Below are positions 8,042 through 17,872 of a stretch of DNA of 32,764 bases, piece after piece. The stretch's first letter is position 1, and every line of letters begins with the position of its first letter. The stretch covers positions 1 to 32,764 of the forward strand of contig JACAEB010000051.1 of NCBI GenBank assembly GCA_013389075.1, in the 5' to 3' direction. The position numbers and the translations under genes are program-made. The notes beneath the pieces were generated by a model that was not told the origin of the DNA, ran no database searches, and saw only the letters and a list, made by a program, of their open reading frames with translations. The stretch comes from Alphaproteobacteria bacterium. GTDB taxonomy: Bacteria; Pseudomonadota; Alphaproteobacteria; JACAEB01.

Positions 8042-9153
8042 CGCGGACGGCCGACCGCCCCGCCACCGGCGGACCGAGCCTTGGCGCCACCTCGCGGGCG
8101 GGCCACGACCAGACGGTCGTGATGGGGCTGAACGCCGCCATCGTCGCCGTCGCCGAGGAGACCCCGCTCGTCCTCACCGTCCGCCGGCCCGAGCTTCCGG
8201 TGACCGGTGCCGCCGGCGCCACCCCGGCGCTCGATGATCCGTCTGCGGAGCAAGGCAGCGTCGAGGGCCTGCCCTTCGGCCCGTTCGACCCGATCCTGCA
8301 CCGGACGCTCGAAATCGGCCTCAGGAGCTGGGTCGAGGAACAGACCGAGCTTCAGCTCGGCTATGTCGAGCAGCTCTACACCTTCGGTGACCGGGGCCGC
8401 TACGCCGTCACGGAGGGCGGCCCGCGGGTGGTCTCGGTCGGCTATCTCGCCCTCACGCGCGGACCCTCCGCCGACGGTGCTCCCGGGCGGCGCTGGTCGA
8501 GCTGGTATCACCATTTTCCGTGGGAGGACTGGCGCGCCGGCCGGCCCGCCCTCATCGATGCCGAGATCGTGCCGCTCCTGCAGGGCTGGACGCAGGCCAG
8601 CCGCACGTTCACCCAGCGCCGCCGCCGCTGGGAGCGCGCGCGCCTGTGTTTCGGCCTCGAGGATCTCGCCTGGGACGAGGAGAAGGTGCTCGAGCGCTAC
8701 GAGCTCCTCTACGAGGCGGGTCTCGTCGCCGAATCCGTCCGCGACCAGCGCCTGCGCCATGGCGGGCCCGAGGCAAGCGAGCTCTTCACAGCGCCGGAGC
8801 GCCCGCTCGGCGCGCCCATGCAGTTCGACCACAGACGCATTCTCGCGACCGCCATCGGCCGCCTGCGCGGCAAGCTCAAATACCGGCCCGTCGTCTTCGA
8901 GCTGATGGCCGAGACCTTTACCCTGCTCGAGCTGCAGCGGACCGCGGAAGCCATCGCGGGCGTGCGCGTGCACAAGCAGAACTTCCGCCGCATCGTGGAG
9001 CGCGAGGGTCTCGTCGAGGGCACGGGCGATGTCACCACGCGGACGGGCGGCCGCCCCGCCGAACTCTTCCGCTTCCGCCGCGAGGTCGTCTCCGAGCGCC
9101 CCGCGGCTGGCTTGCGCGTGAGCCCGGCGGGGCTCGGCCGGCGGCCGGGCTGA
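8038..9153 (+). CDS. nadQ: NadQ/NrtR-type NAD biosynthesis regulator (Nudix-like plus winged helix)
   Basis: A 371-residue protein directly upstream of nadABC. Residues of about 25-190 resemble a Nudix fold, with a degenerate Nudix box ([11 protein letters not shown] in place of REUxEExGU), so catalysis is unlikely. The C-terminal part, from about residue 265 ('[26 protein letters not shown]...[12 protein letters not shown]...[19 protein letters not shown]'), matches the NrtR-family winged helix. In alphaproteobacteria this type is called NadQ and is predicted to repress nad genes. The GTG at 8038 has GGAGG 7 nt upstream and overlaps the previous stop; an internal ATG at 8122 is the alternative. 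Two related inverted repeats before nadA are the likely targets. Confidence 0.82.
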   Translation: MTRTADRPATGGPSLGATSRAGHDQTVVMGLNAAIVAVAEETPLVLTVRRPELPVTGAAGATPALDDPSAEQGSVEGLPFGPFDPILHRTLEIGLRSWVEEQTELQLGYVEQLYTFGDRGRYAVTEGGPRVVSVGYLALTRGPSADGAPGRRWSSWYHHFPWEDWRAGRPALIDAEIVPLLQGWTQASRTFTQRRRRWERARLCFGLEDLAWDEEKVLERYELLYEAGLVAESVRDQRLRHGGPEASELFTAPERPLGAPMQFDHRRILATAIGRLRGKLKYRPVVFELMAETFTLLELQRTAEAIAGVRVHKQNFRRIVEREGLVEGTGDVTTRTGGRPAELFRFRREVVSERPAAGLRVSPAGLGRRPG

Positions 9154-9212
9154 GGCGCGGGGCCATGCGCTGAACGCGCGTCCTCCGTGCGCCCGTGTCG
9201 CCCCCCTTGCCA

Positions 9213-9240
9213 TTGACAGGCTAATGCTCATCTATAGCAT
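9213..9240 (+). promoter_or_regulatory. nadABC promoter
   Basis: A perfect TTGACA -35 (9213-9218) is followed after 16 nt by TAGCAT (9235-9240, four of six consensus bases). The region is A/T-rich compared with its surroundings. The -10 overlaps the first candidate operator, which fits repression by blocking polymerase. The predicted leader before the nadA ATG is about 85 nt and contains the second operator. Confidence 0.6.
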
Positions 9241-9243
9241 ATC
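9221..9243 (+). promoter_or_regulatory. Candidate NadQ operator 1 (overlaps the -10)
   Basis: A perfect 5-bp inverted repeat, ATGCT (9224-9228) and AGCAT (9236-9240), has a 7-nt spacer. The 23-nt block shares 14 of 23 positions with the block at 9278-9300, including the half-site core TnATRCTCA and the distal CATA. It lies in the spacer and -10 of the nadA promoter. Regulator assignment is inferred from adjacency. Confidence 0.5.
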
Positions 9244-9277
9244 GAAGACGGCCAAGGCCGAGACGCACACGACCCGA

Positions 9278-9304
9278 CTTATACTCAGTTTGTTCATAAC
9301 TGAG
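9278..9304 (+). promoter_or_regulatory. Candidate NadQ operator 2 (downstream of the start site)
   Basis: A perfect 7-bp inverted repeat, CTCAGTT (9284-9290) and AACTGAG (9298-9304), has a 7-nt spacer. An overlapping TTAT...ATAA pair lies at 9279-9282 and 9296-9299. The block starting at 9278 is the partner of operator 1, exactly 57 nt downstream. It falls in the nadA leader. Confidence 0.5.
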
Positions 9305-9331
9305 CGGCCCCGGGTGGAGATGGAGGTCCCG

Positions 9332-10408
9332 ATGATCGAGACGACCGCCGCCGACCGCACGCCCGCCCCCCTCGCCTATACGGACGAGGTCCGGAAGGCG
9401 ACCGATGCGCTCTATCCCCGCGTGGCCGGGGTCATTCCTGCCATCGAGTGGCCGTCCATCGCCCCGCTGATCAAGGCCATCAACGACCTCAAGGCCGAGC
9501 GCAACGCGGTGATCCTGGCGCACAACTACATGACGCCGGACATCTTCCACTGCGTCGCCGACTTCGTGGGCGACTCGCTTCAGCTCGCCATCGAGGCGGC
9601 CCGGTCGGATGCCGATGTCATCGTGCAGGCCGGCGTCCATTTCATGGCCGAGACCTCGAAGCTGATGAACCCGGACAAGACCGTGCTCATCCCCGACCTC
9701 CGGGCCGGCTGCTCGCTCGCCGCCTCGATCACGGGCCGCGACGTGCGGCTTCTGCGCGAGAGATATCCCGGCGTGCCGGTTGTGACCTATGTCAACACCT
9801 CGGCCGACGTGAAGGCCGAGAGCGACATCTGCTGCACATCGGCCAATGCGGTCGAGATCGTCGAGAGCCTCGGCGTGCCGCGCGTGCTGATGATCCCGGA
9901 CGAATATCTCGCCCGCAACGTGGCCAGGCAGACCGATGTCGAGATCATCGCCTGGAAGGGCCGCTGCGAGGTGCATGAGCGGTTTTCCGCCGCCGAGATC
10001 CGCGCTTACCGGGAGGCCAATCCCGGCGTCATCGTGCTCGCCCACCCCGAATGCCCGCCCGAGGTGATCGAGGAGGCCGATTTCGCCGGCTCCACCTCGG
10101 CGATGATCGGCTACGTCAAGGAGCGGACGCCCCGGCAGGTGGTGATGCTCACCGAATGCTCGATGAGCGACAATGTGGCGGCGGAGCTTCCGCAGACGGA
10201 GTTCATCCGCCCCTGCAATCTCTGCCCGCACATGAAGCGGATTACGCTCGCCAACATCTATGACTGCCTGCTGCGCATGGAGCACGAGGTGAGCGTCGAC
10301 CCCGCCATTGCCGACCGGGCGCGCGGGGCGGTGGAACGCATGATCGCCGCCTCGGCGAAGACGAAGGCGAAAGGCGGCCTCGCGCGGGCGCGCTCGGCGG
10401 CCGCATGA
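9332..10408 (+). CDS. nadA: Quinolinate synthase NadA
   Basis: A 358-residue [4Fe-4S] enzyme that condenses iminoaspartate with dihydroxyacetone phosphate to give quinolinate. Hallmarks are VILAHNYM, 'VGDSLQLA', '[10 protein letters not shown]', '[11 protein letters not shown]', '[20 protein letters not shown]', 'HPECPPEV' and '[10 protein letters not shown]'. The cluster cysteines are expected in the AGC, HPEC and CNLC segments. The frame is open to 9224, but that would cover the promoter; the ATG at 9332 has GGAGGT 4 nt upstream and is the better start. It is first in the nadABC operon. Confidence 0.95.
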   Translation: MIETTAADRTPAPLAYTDEVRKATDALYPRVAGVIPAIEWPSIAPLIKAINDLKAERNAVILAHNYMTPDIFHCVADFVGDSLQLAIEAARSDADVIVQAGVHFMAETSKLMNPDKTVLIPDLRAGCSLAASITGRDVRLLRERYPGVPVVTYVNTSADVKAESDICCTSANAVEIVESLGVPRVLMIPDEYLARNVARQTDVEIIAWKGRCEVHERFSAAEIRAYREANPGVIVLAHPECPPEVIEEADFAGSTSAMIGYVKERTPRQVVMLTECSMSDNVAAELPQTEFIRPCNLCPHMKRITLANIYDCLLRMEHEVSVDPAIADRARGAVERMIAASAKTKAKGGLARARSAAA

Positions 10409-10435
10409 CCGGCCGCATGAGGGTTGCGTGACGGC

Positions 10436-10457
10436 CCCGGGCGCGCGGGCGCCCGGG
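10436..10457 (+). other. Perfect GC hairpin between nadA and nadB
   Basis: The arms CCCGGGCGC (10436-10444) and GCGCCCGGG (10449-10457) form a perfect 9-bp stem with a 4-nt GCGG loop in the 78-nt gap between nadA and nadB. No T-run follows, so it is not a classical terminator. It could stabilise or process the mRNA. Confidence 0.55.
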
Positions 10458-10486
10458 CGGAACGGGTCAGCCAGGACAGGTGATCC

Positions 10487-12106
10487 ATGCAGGACAATGT
10501 CATCGACTCAGGGGACGTGCTCATCATCGGGGCGGGGCTCGCCGGCCTGTCGACGGCGCTCGCTCTCAAGGGTCCGCGCGCCACGATCGTCAGTGCCGCC
10601 CCCCTCCTGAGCGGCGCCTCCTCCGCCTGGGCGCAGGGCGGCATCGCCGCCGCGATCGGGCCGGACGATAGCCCGGACCAGCACCTCGCCGACACCATCG
10701 CCGCCGGCGCGGGGCTCGTCGAGCCGGCGGCCGCGCGCCTCCTCGCCGAGGCAGCCCCCGAACGCATCGGCGCGCTCGAGGCCCTCGGCGTGCGCTTCGA
10801 CCGGGCGCCCTCGGGCGCCTATCGGCTCAACCGGGAGGCCGCCCATTCCCGCGCCCGCGTCGCCCGCATCGACGGCGACCGCACAGGCGCCGGCCTGATG
10901 GAGGCGCTGGTCCGTACCGTCCGTGGCCGGAGCGACATCGCCTGCCTCGATGGCATCCTCATCCGCGATCTCGCCGTGAGCGAGGGCCGGGTCGTCGGCG
11001 CCTTCGGCGTGCGCGCCTCCGATGGCGGCGGGCTCGTCTATCTCAAGGCGCGCGCCGTGGTGCTCGCGACCGGAGGCGTGGGCGGGCTCTACGCCGTCAC
11101 CACCAATCCGCGCGAGGCGAGCGGCACGGGGCTCGGCCTCGCCGCGCGGGCGGGGGCCGTCGTCGCCGACCCCGAATTCGTCCAGTTCCACCCGACCGCG
11201 CTCGCCATCGGGGCGGACCCCGCCCCCCTCGCCACCGAGGCGCTGCGCGGAGAGGGCGCGATCCTCCTCAATGACGAGGGGGTCCGCTTCATGCCCTCCG
11301 TGCACCCGCAGGCCGAGCTCGCCCCGCGCGACATCGTCGCCCGTGCCATCCAGAGCGAGATCGGTGCCGGGCGCGCGGTCTTCCTCGATTGCCGGGACGC
11401 GATCGGCCCGGCCTTCGCCGAGCGCTTTCCGACCGTCCATGCTCTGTGTACGGCCCATGGCATCGATCCCGTTCGCATGCCGATACCCGTTGCCCCCGCC
11501 GCGCATTACCATATGGGCGGCGTCGCGACAGATCTTGACGCCCGCACAAGCGTTCAGGGCCTTTGGGCCGTGGGCGAATGCGCCTCGACGGGAGTGCATG
11601 GCGCAAACCGTCTTGCCTCGAACTCTCTCCTCGAATGTCTCGTCTTCGGCGACCGGGCCGGGGCCGACATCAGCGGCGAACTTAAGGGCGCAAGCCCCGC
11701 GCGCTTTCTGCCCGCCCCGCCTCCAGGCCCCCGCGCGCGCAGCAGCGATGCCGAGCCGATCCGCCCGCAGATCGAACGTCTGCGCCGCGTGATGACGCAG
11801 GGCGCGGGTGTCGTTCGCTCGGGGGCGAGCCTCACGCGCGTCGCCCGCGAGATCGCGGACATCGAGCGCCAGGCCGAGGCCAACCCCGTGCCGGTGCCGG
11901 CGATCGACGACATGCTGGCGGCCGCCAAGCTCATCGTCGCCGCCGCCCTCAGCCGCACCGAGAGCCGGGGCGCGCATGCGCGGACGGATTATCCGCAGAC
12001 GAACGAAACGGGCGTGCATTCGCGCCTCACCCTCGCCGAGGCCGAGGCCGTGCTGGCCGGGGCGCGGACAGGCGCGGCGCAGGCGAGCGGCACGGTGGCC
12101 GCATGA
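10487..12106 (+). CDS. nadB: L-aspartate oxidase NadB
   Basis: A 539-residue FAD enzyme that oxidises L-aspartate to iminoaspartate for NadA. Residues 9-33 hold the dinucleotide fold ([17 protein letters not shown]). Other family marks are [61 protein letters not shown], and [26 protein letters not shown]. The C-terminal helical domain carries [14 protein letters not shown]. The length fits the family. AGGACAGG precedes the ATG. It ends in an ATGA overlap with nadC (12103-12106). Confidence 0.95.
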   Translation: MQDNVIDSGDVLIIGAGLAGLSTALALKGPRATIVSAAPLLSGASSAWAQGGIAAAIGPDDSPDQHLADTIAAGAGLVEPAAARLLAEAAPERIGALEALGVRFDRAPSGAYRLNREAAHSRARVARIDGDRTGAGLMEALVRTVRGRSDIACLDGILIRDLAVSEGRVVGAFGVRASDGGGLVYLKARAVVLATGGVGGLYAVTTNPREASGTGLGLAARAGAVVADPEFVQFHPTALAIGADPAPLATEALRGEGAILLNDEGVRFMPSVHPQAELAPRDIVARAIQSEIGAGRAVFLDCRDAIGPAFAERFPTVHALCTAHGIDPVRMPIPVAPAAHYHMGGVATDLDARTSVQGLWAVGECASTGVHGANRLASNSLLECLVFGDRAGADISGELKGASPARFLPAPPPGPRARSSDAEPIRPQIERLRRVMTQGAGVVRSGASLTRVAREIADIERQAEANPVPVPAIDDMLAAAKLIVAAALSRTESRGAHARTDYPQTNETGVHSRLTLAEAEAVLAGARTGAAQASGTVAA

Positions 12107-12957
12107 GCGCAGCCCTCACGCCGCCGCCGCGCCTTCTCATCGAGCCGATGGTGCGCGCGGCGCTTCTCGAGGATTTCGGCCGGGCGGGCGATGTCACCTC
12201 CGATGCGGTGATCCCGGCCGGCGCGCGCGCGCGCCTCGCCTTCACCGCCCGCGAGGCGGGCCGGCTCGCCGGGCTCGATTTCGCCGCTCTCGCCTTCGAG
12301 CTCGTGGATCCGGCCATCCGGCTCGAGCGTCACATCGGGGACGGTGCCTCGCTCGCTCCGGGCGATGTCATCGCCCATGTGGATGGGCCGGCGCGCGGCC
12401 TCCTCGCGGGCGAGCGCGTCGCGCTCAATTTCCTCGGCCACCTGTCCGGCATCGCCAGCGCGACCGGCAGCATCGCAGCCGCAATCGCCCACACCAGGGC
12501 GCGTATCGTCTGCACACGGAAGACGACCCCTCTCCTCCGCATTGCCGAAAAATACGCCGTCAGGGCCGGAGGCGGCGTCAATCACCGCTTCGGCCTCGAT
12601 GACGGTATTCTCATCAAGGACAACCACATTGCCATCGCGGGCGGCGTCCGGCCCGCCCTTTCGCGCGCCCGCGCGGCGGCAGGCCACATGCTCCGCATCG
12701 AGATCGAGATCGACACGCTCGACCAGCTCGCCGAGGCTCTCGAGGCGGGCGCCGACGCCGTGCTGCTCGACAACATGGGTCCCGACCGGCTGCGCGAGGC
12801 CGTGGCGATGGTGAACGGGCGCGCCATCTGCGAGGCGTCGGGGCGCATCACCCGCGACAGCGCACCCGCCCTCGCGGAGACCGGCGTCGACCTTCTCTCC
12901 TCGGGTGCCATCACCCATTCGGCCCGCACGCTCGACATCGGTCTCGATGCCGAATAG
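12103..12957 (+). CDS. nadC: Nicotinate-nucleotide pyrophosphorylase (carboxylating) NadC
   Basis: A 284-residue enzyme that turns quinolinate and PRPP into nicotinate mononucleotide, the last step of this operon's branch. Conserved segments are '[18 protein letters not shown]', '[16 protein letters not shown]', '[26 protein letters not shown]', 'ILIKDNHI', '[10 protein letters not shown]', 'AVLLDNM', 'EASGRI' and 'LSSGAITHS'. The start is coupled to nadB by a 4-nt overlap. The stop faces ppdK across 21 nt. Confidence 0.95.
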   Translation: MSAALTPPPRLLIEPMVRAALLEDFGRAGDVTSDAVIPAGARARLAFTAREAGRLAGLDFAALAFELVDPAIRLERHIGDGASLAPGDVIAHVDGPARGLLAGERVALNFLGHLSGIASATGSIAAAIAHTRARIVCTRKTTPLLRIAEKYAVRAGGGVNHRFGLDDGILIKDNHIAIAGGVRPALSRARAAAGHMLRIEIEIDTLDQLAEALEAGADAVLLDNMGPDRLREAVAMVNGRAICEASGRITRDSAPALAETGVDLLSSGAITHSARTLDIGLDAE

Positions 12958-12978
12958 ACGGGCCGCGAAGCCGTCCGA

Positions 12979-15639
12979 TCAGTCCTCCAGCCGGGCAGAC
13001 TGGGCCGCCGCGAGCCGGGCGATCGGTACACGGAAGGGCGAGCAGGAGACGTAGTCGAGACCCGTCCGCGCACAGAAGGCGATCGATTCGGGATCTCCGC
13101 CGTGCTCGCCGCAGATGCCGAGCTTGATGCCGGGCCGGCTCCCGCGCCCGCGTTCCGTAGCGATCTGAACGAGTTCGCCCACACCATCCGCATCGATCGT
13201 CACGAAGGGATCGACCGGCAGGAGGCCCTTCTCGACATAGTCGCCGAGGAAGCGGCCTGCATCGTCCCGGCTGATGCCGAAGGTTGTCTGGGTCAGGTCA
13301 TTCGTGCCGAAGGAGAAGAACTCCGCGCTCTGAGCGATTTCGCCGGCGCGCAAGGCAGCGCGCGGCAGCTCGATCATGGTACCGACGAGATAGGAGATGG
13401 TGCGCCCCTTCTCGATCATCACCGCCTTCGCCACCTTGTCCACGCGCTCCTTGAGGAAATCGAACTCGGCACGTGTCGCGATGAGCGGGATCATGATCTC
13501 CGGCGTCACCGGCTCGGCCGCGCCCTCGCCCGCGATCAGCGCAGCCTCGATGATGGCGCGGGTCTGCATCTCGTAGATTTCGGGATAGGAGATGCCGAGC
13601 CGGCAGCCCCTGTGGCCCAGCATGGGATTGAATTCCGCGAGCTCGGTCACCCGTCCGCGTACGGCATCGGGGCTCACGCCGAGATCTGCGGCAAGCTCGG
13701 CCACCTCCTCCTCGCCGCGCGGCAGGAATTCGTGCAGCGGCGGATCGAGAAGGCGGATGGTCACGGGCAGGCCGGCCATGATCTGGAAAAGCTGGACGAA
13801 ATCGTCCCGCTGCACGGGCAGGAGCCGCGCGAGCGCCTTCTGGCGGTCGGCGACCGTGTTGGCGAGGATCATCTCGCGGACGGCGAGGATCCGGCTCGCC
13901 TCGAAGAACATGTGCTCGGTGCGGCAAAGACCGATGCCTTCCGCCCCGAACTCGCGGGCCGTCCGGGCGTCCTCCGGCGTCTCGGCATTGGCACGCACCC
14001 TCAGCGTGCGGATCTTGTCGGCCCAGGTCATGAGCGTGGCGAAATCGCCCGACAGCTCGGGCTGGAGCGTCGGCACCTCGCCGCGCATGACCTGACCCGT
14101 GCCGCCGTCGATGGTGATGATCTCGCCTTTCGAGATCGTGATGCCCGATGCCGTGAACCGGCCCTGGGCATAATCGATGCGCAGCGTCCCCGCGCCCGAG
14201 ACGCATGGCCGGCCCATGCCGCGCGCGACGACCGCCGCGTGGCTCGTCATCCCGCCGCGTGCGGTGAGAATGCCCTCGGCGGCGTGCATGCCGTGAATGT
14301 CCTCGGGGCTCGTTTCGATCCGGACAAGGATCACCTTCCGCCCCTGCGCCTTCAGTGCCTCGGCCTCGTCCGCCTCGAACACGACCTCCCCGCTCGCAGC
14401 TCCAGGCGAGGCCGGCAGACCCGAAGCGATCACATCGCGCTCCGCATCCGGATCGAGCGTCGGGTGCAGGAGCTGATCGAGCGAGAGCGGGTCGACGCGG
14501 GCCACGGCCTCCGCTTGCGTGATCAGCCCCTCCTGCGCCATTTCGACGGCGATCCGGATGGCCGCGCGCGCGGTGCGCTTGCCCGTCCGTGTCTGGAGCA
14601 TGTAGAGCGTTCCGCTCTCGACCGTGAACTCGATGTCCTGCATGTCGCGGTAATGGGACTCGAGCCTGTCCTTGGCCTCCACGAGCCGGGCATAGACCCC
14701 GGGCATCACCTCCTCGAGCGAGGGCTGGCTCTCGCCCGCCCGTTCGCGGCCCGCCTTCGTTATGGCATTCGGCGTCCTGAGGCCGGCCACCACGTCCTCG
14801 CCCTGGGCATTGACGAGAAATTCTCCGTAGAAGGTCTTTTCGCCCGTGGACGGATCACGCGTGAAGGCGACGCCCGTGGCCGAGCTCGCCCCCATGTTCC
14901 CGAACACCATGGCCTGAACGTTCACCGCCGTTCCCCAGCTCTCGGGGATGCGGTGCAGGCGTCGATAGATGATGGCCCGCTGGTTCATCCAGGAACCGAA
15001 GACGGCGCCGATGGCGCCCCAGAGCTGGGCGTGGACATCCTGCGGGAAGGGCTCGCCGAGTTCGGCCTCCACCTTGGCCTTGTAGGCGGCGACGATCTTG
15101 CGCCAGTCCTCCGCATTCAGATCGGTGTCGAGCGAGAAGCCGTTCTCCTCCTTGTAGATCTCGAGGATCTCCTCGAAAACGTGATGGTCGAGATCGAGCA
15201 CGACGTTCGAATACATCTGGATGAAGCGGCGATAGGCGTCATAGGCAAAGCGCGCATCGCCCGCGACCCTCGCGAGCCCCTCGGCCGTTTCGTCGTTGAG
15301 CCCGAGATTGAGGACCGTGTCCATCATGCCGGGCATGGAGGCGCGCCCCCCGGAGCGGACCGAGACCAGCAGCGGGTTCGAGGGATCGCCGAAGCGCCGG
15401 CCGACGAGCCCGCCGACCGTGTCGAGCGCCGCGGTCACCTGCCCGGGAAGATCCTCCGGGAGCTGACGGCCGTTCGCATAATAATGCGTGCAGGCCTGCG
15501 TGGTGATGGTGAATCCCGGCGGCACGGGAAGGCCGAGATTGGACATCTCGGCGAGGTTGGCGCCCTTGCCGCCGAGAAGATCCTTCATCCCGGCGTTGCC
15601 TTCGGCCTTGCCGCCTCCGAACTCGTAGACCCACTTCAT
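12979..15639 (-). CDS. ppdK: Pyruvate, phosphate dikinase
   Basis: An 886-residue cytoplasmic enzyme that interconverts ATP, phosphate and pyruvate with AMP, pyrophosphate and PEP. The N-terminal nucleotide-binding part starts 'MKWVYEFGGGKAEGNAGMKDLLGGKGANLAEM'. The central phosphohistidine is H467 in GGMTSHAAVVARG, next to the threonine that regulatory kinases target in this family. The C-terminal PEP/pyruvate barrel has the acid/base C843 in GICGEHGGD. The frame is open to 15876, but the ATG at 15639 gives the family start. It follows glyS by 133 nt on the same strand, the gene order usual in alphaproteobacteria. Confidence 0.95.
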   Translation of the reverse strand: MKWVYEFGGGKAEGNAGMKDLLGGKGANLAEMSNLGLPVPPGFTITTQACTHYYANGRQLPEDLPGQVTAALDTVGGLVGRRFGDPSNPLLVSVRSGGRASMPGMMDTVLNLGLNDETAEGLARVAGDARFAYDAYRRFIQMYSNVVLDLDHHVFEEILEIYKEENGFSLDTDLNAEDWRKIVAAYKAKVEAELGEPFPQDVHAQLWGAIGAVFGSWMNQRAIIYRRLHRIPESWGTAVNVQAMVFGNMGASSATGVAFTRDPSTGEKTFYGEFLVNAQGEDVVAGLRTPNAITKAGRERAGESQPSLEEVMPGVYARLVEAKDRLESHYRDMQDIEFTVESGTLYMLQTRTGKRTARAAIRIAVEMAQEGLITQAEAVARVDPLSLDQLLHPTLDPDAERDVIASGLPASPGAASGEVVFEADEAEALKAQGRKVILVRIETSPEDIHGMHAAEGILTARGGMTSHAAVVARGMGRPCVSGAGTLRIDYAQGRFTASGITISKGEIITIDGGTGQVMRGEVPTLQPELSGDFATLMTWADKIRTLRVRANAETPEDARTAREFGAEGIGLCRTEHMFFEASRILAVREMILANTVADRQKALARLLPVQRDDFVQLFQIMAGLPVTIRLLDPPLHEFLPRGEEEVAELAADLGVSPDAVRGRVTELAEFNPMLGHRGCRLGISYPEIYEMQTRAIIEAALIAGEGAAEPVTPEIMIPLIATRAEFDFLKERVDKVAKAVMIEKGRTISYLVGTMIELPRAALRAGEIAQSAEFFSFGTNDLTQTTFGISRDDAGRFLGDYVEKGLLPVDPFVTIDADGVGELVQIATERGRGSRPGIKLGICGEHGGDPESIAFCARTGLDYVSCSPFRVPIARLAAAQSARLED

Positions 15640-15712
15640 CGCCTGCCGTCCTTCCCGCGCCGGATCGTTGCCCGGCCCTGTCTTCCGTTCAAGGCGCCCG
15701 ACCCCCACCCTG

Positions 15713-15735
15713 CCCTCCCCCGCTGAGGGGAAGGG
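15713..15735. repeat. Palindromic G/C-rich element between glyS and ppdK
   Basis: On the minus strand CCCTTCCCC (15735-15727) can pair with GGGGGAGGG (15721-15713), with one G-T pair and a 5-nt loop. It sits in a C-rich tract (about 15698-15750). This resembles the short REP-like palindromes often found between genes in high-GC alphaproteobacteria. Only one copy is visible in this window, so its repeat status is inferred. Confidence 0.4.
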
Positions 15736-15772
15736 GTCAGGAGAGGGCCCGTCTGGAAGGTGACCCGCACCG

Positions 15773-17869
15773 TCAGCCGCCCTCGAGCTTTGAGAAATCG
15801 GCAATGGCACCAAGGCTCTGCCGGATCTCGGCGAGAAGGCGCAGCCGGTTGGCGCGCAGGGCCGGATCCTCCGCATTCACCGTCACGGTATCGAAGAAGG
15901 CGTCGACCGGTGCCCGCAGCGCGGCGATGGCGGCCATGGCACCCTTGAAATCCTCCGCCGACAGAGCAGCTCTCACCTTCGGTTCGGCGGCGGTGATGGC
16001 CTCGGCCAGCGCGTGCTCGGCGGATTCGACGAGGCGGCCCCGCTCGGCGCCCGCGTCATAGGCCGTGCCGTCCTTCTTTTCCTCGATACGGAGAATATTC
16101 GCGGCGCGGCGATAGCCGGCCAGAAGGCTCTCCCCGTCCGCCGTCCCGAGAAAACGCTGGAGCGCCCGCGCCCGTTCCACGATGAGCACGAGATCGTCCT
16201 GCCCCGGAAGGGCGAAGACGGCATCGATCACATCGTGACGCAGGCCCTCCTCGCGGAGGTGGACTTTCAGACGGTCGGCGAAGAAGGCGAGCCATTCGGA
16301 GATTAATTCGGCGGGCCCCGTAATGTTCACTTTGAACCTGATCGGAGACTCAGGACTGACCAATTTGAATCCTTCGTCTCGAAGGCACATTCGGAGACCT
16401 AGCTCCAGAACAATCCGTATCACCCCCAGCGCCGCGCGCCGGAGCGCGTAAGGGTCGCGCGAGCCGGTGGGCTTCTCGCCGATAATCCAGAAGCCGACGA
16501 GCGTGTCGATCTTGTCGGCGAGCGCCACGGCGGCGGCGACCGGCTCCGTGGGCACGATGTCGTTCGGACCGAGCGGCGAATAGTGCTGACGGATCGCGCC
16601 GGCGATGCGCTCCGCCGCCGGATCGTCCCCCGCCTGCCGGCGATGATACTCCGCACCCATCACGCCCTGGAGCTCGGGAAATTCGTAGACCATGCCGGTG
16701 ACGAGATCGGCCTTGGCGAGGCGAGCCGCGCGCTCGGCCTCCTCCGGGTGGGCACCGGTGACGCGGGCGAGCGCGCGCGCGAGCGCCGCGATGCGGTCCA
16801 CCTTGTCGGCCACCGTGCCGAGCTTCTCGTGGAAGACGATCTCCTTCAGCTTTGGAAGCCGGTCTTCGAGCGGGATCTTGAGATCCTCGTCGAAGAAGAA
16901 CTTGGCGTCCGAGAGCCGGGCGCGGATGACGCGCTCGTTCCCGGCACGGATCTTTTTCCCGCCGTCTTCCGCCTCGAGATTGGCGAGCACCACGAAGGCG
17001 TTGGCGAGCGCGCCGGTCTTGGGGTCGCGGACCGAGAAATAGCGCTGATGGGTCTTCATCACGATGGTGGGCACTTCTGGCGGCAGCTCGAGAAAGGCGG
17101 AATCGAACCGCCCGAGCAGCGGCACCGGCCACTCGACGAGCCCGGCCACCTCGTCGAGAAGGCGCGCGTCCTCGATCAGCTCGAGTCCCTCGGCGGCAGC
17201 GGCCGCGCGGGCGCCCGCAAGGATGCGCGCCTTGCGGTCCTCCGCATCGAGACTGACATGCGCCGCCGCAAGACGGTCCGAATAATCGGCGAAGTCACGG
17301 ACGGCGAAGGGCGCGGGCGCGTGGACCCGGTGGCCGCGCGTCTGGGGTCCCGAGACGATGCCGCCGATCCCGAAGGGCACGACAGCGCCATCGAACAGGC
17401 AGAGCACGGACTGAAGCGGTCGCACCCAGCGGAACCGCCCCTCCCCCCAGCGCATGGATTTCGGCCAGGAGAGGCCGGCGATCAGCTCGGGCAGCAGCTC
17501 GGCGAGAAGCTCCGCCGTCGGACGGCCCTTGCGTTCGATGACGGCGAAGAGGACCTCGCCCTTGGGCGTCGATCGCCGCTCCACCTGATCGCGGGTGAGG
17601 CCCACCGAGGCGAGAAAGCCCTCGATCGCCTTGTCCGGCGCATCGGCGCGCGGGCCCTTGCGCTCCTCGCGCAGGTCGGGCTGGGCCGTGGCGAGACCCT
17701 CGATGACGAGCGTCAGCCGCCTCGGCCCGAAGAAGCTCCGTGCCCCCTCGTGCAGGAGGCCCCGCTCCGCCAGGGCGCCGACCACGGAGCGTTCCAGCGC
17801 CCGCGCGGCATCGGCCTGCATGCGGGCGGGGATCTCCTCGGAGAAGAGTTCGAGAAGAAGTTCGGCCAC
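15773..17869 (-). CDS. glyS: Glycine-tRNA ligase beta subunit
   Basis: A 698-residue beta subunit of the bacterial heterotetrameric glycyl-tRNA synthetase, needed with GlyQ to charge tRNA-Gly. It begins '[26 protein letters not shown]' (GTG start, 3 nt after the glyQ stop). It contains the conserved '[14 protein letters not shown]', '[12 protein letters not shown]', '[13 protein letters not shown]', '[18 protein letters not shown]' and '[15 protein letters not shown]' blocks, and a C-terminal anticodon-binding-like helical part. The stretch 16296-16424 departs sharply in base and codon use from the rest of the gene (see findings), but the frame stays open. Confidence 0.95.
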   Translation of the reverse strand: MAELLLELFSEEIPARMQADAARALERSVVGALAERGLLHEGARSFFGPRRLTLVIEGLATAQPDLREERKGPRADAPDKAIEGFLASVGLTRDQVERRSTPKGEVLFAVIERKGRPTAELLAELLPELIAGLSWPKSMRWGEGRFRWVRPLQSVLCLFDGAVVPFGIGGIVSGPQTRGHRVHAPAPFAVRDFADYSDRLAAAHVSLDAEDRKARILAGARAAAAAEGLELIEDARLLDEVAGLVEWPVPLLGRFDSAFLELPPEVPTIVMKTHQRYFSVRDPKTGALANAFVVLANLEAEDGGKKIRAGNERVIRARLSDAKFFFDEDLKIPLEDRLPKLKEIVFHEKLGTVADKVDRIAALARALARVTGAHPEEAERAARLAKADLVTGMVYEFPELQGVMGAEYHRRQAGDDPAAERIAGAIRQHYSPLGPNDIVPTEPVAAAVALADKIDTLVGFWIIGEKPTGSRDPYALRRAALGVIRIVLELGLRMCLRDEGFKLVSPESPIRFKVNITGPAELISEWLAFFADRLKVHLREEGLRHDVIDAVFALPGQDDLVLIVERARALQRFLGTADGESLLAGYRRAANILRIEEKKDGTAYDAGAERGRLVESAEHALAEAITAAEPKVRAALSAEDFKGAMAAIAALRAPVDAFFDTVTVNAEDPALRANRLRLLAEIRQSLGAIADFSKLEGG

Positions 17870-17872
17870 GGA

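Noticed and set aside
13102-15726. 874-codon plus-strand open frame opposite ppdK
   Set aside because: It is the complement-strand shadow of a highly conserved enzyme in GC-rich DNA. No ribosome site or recognisable domain.
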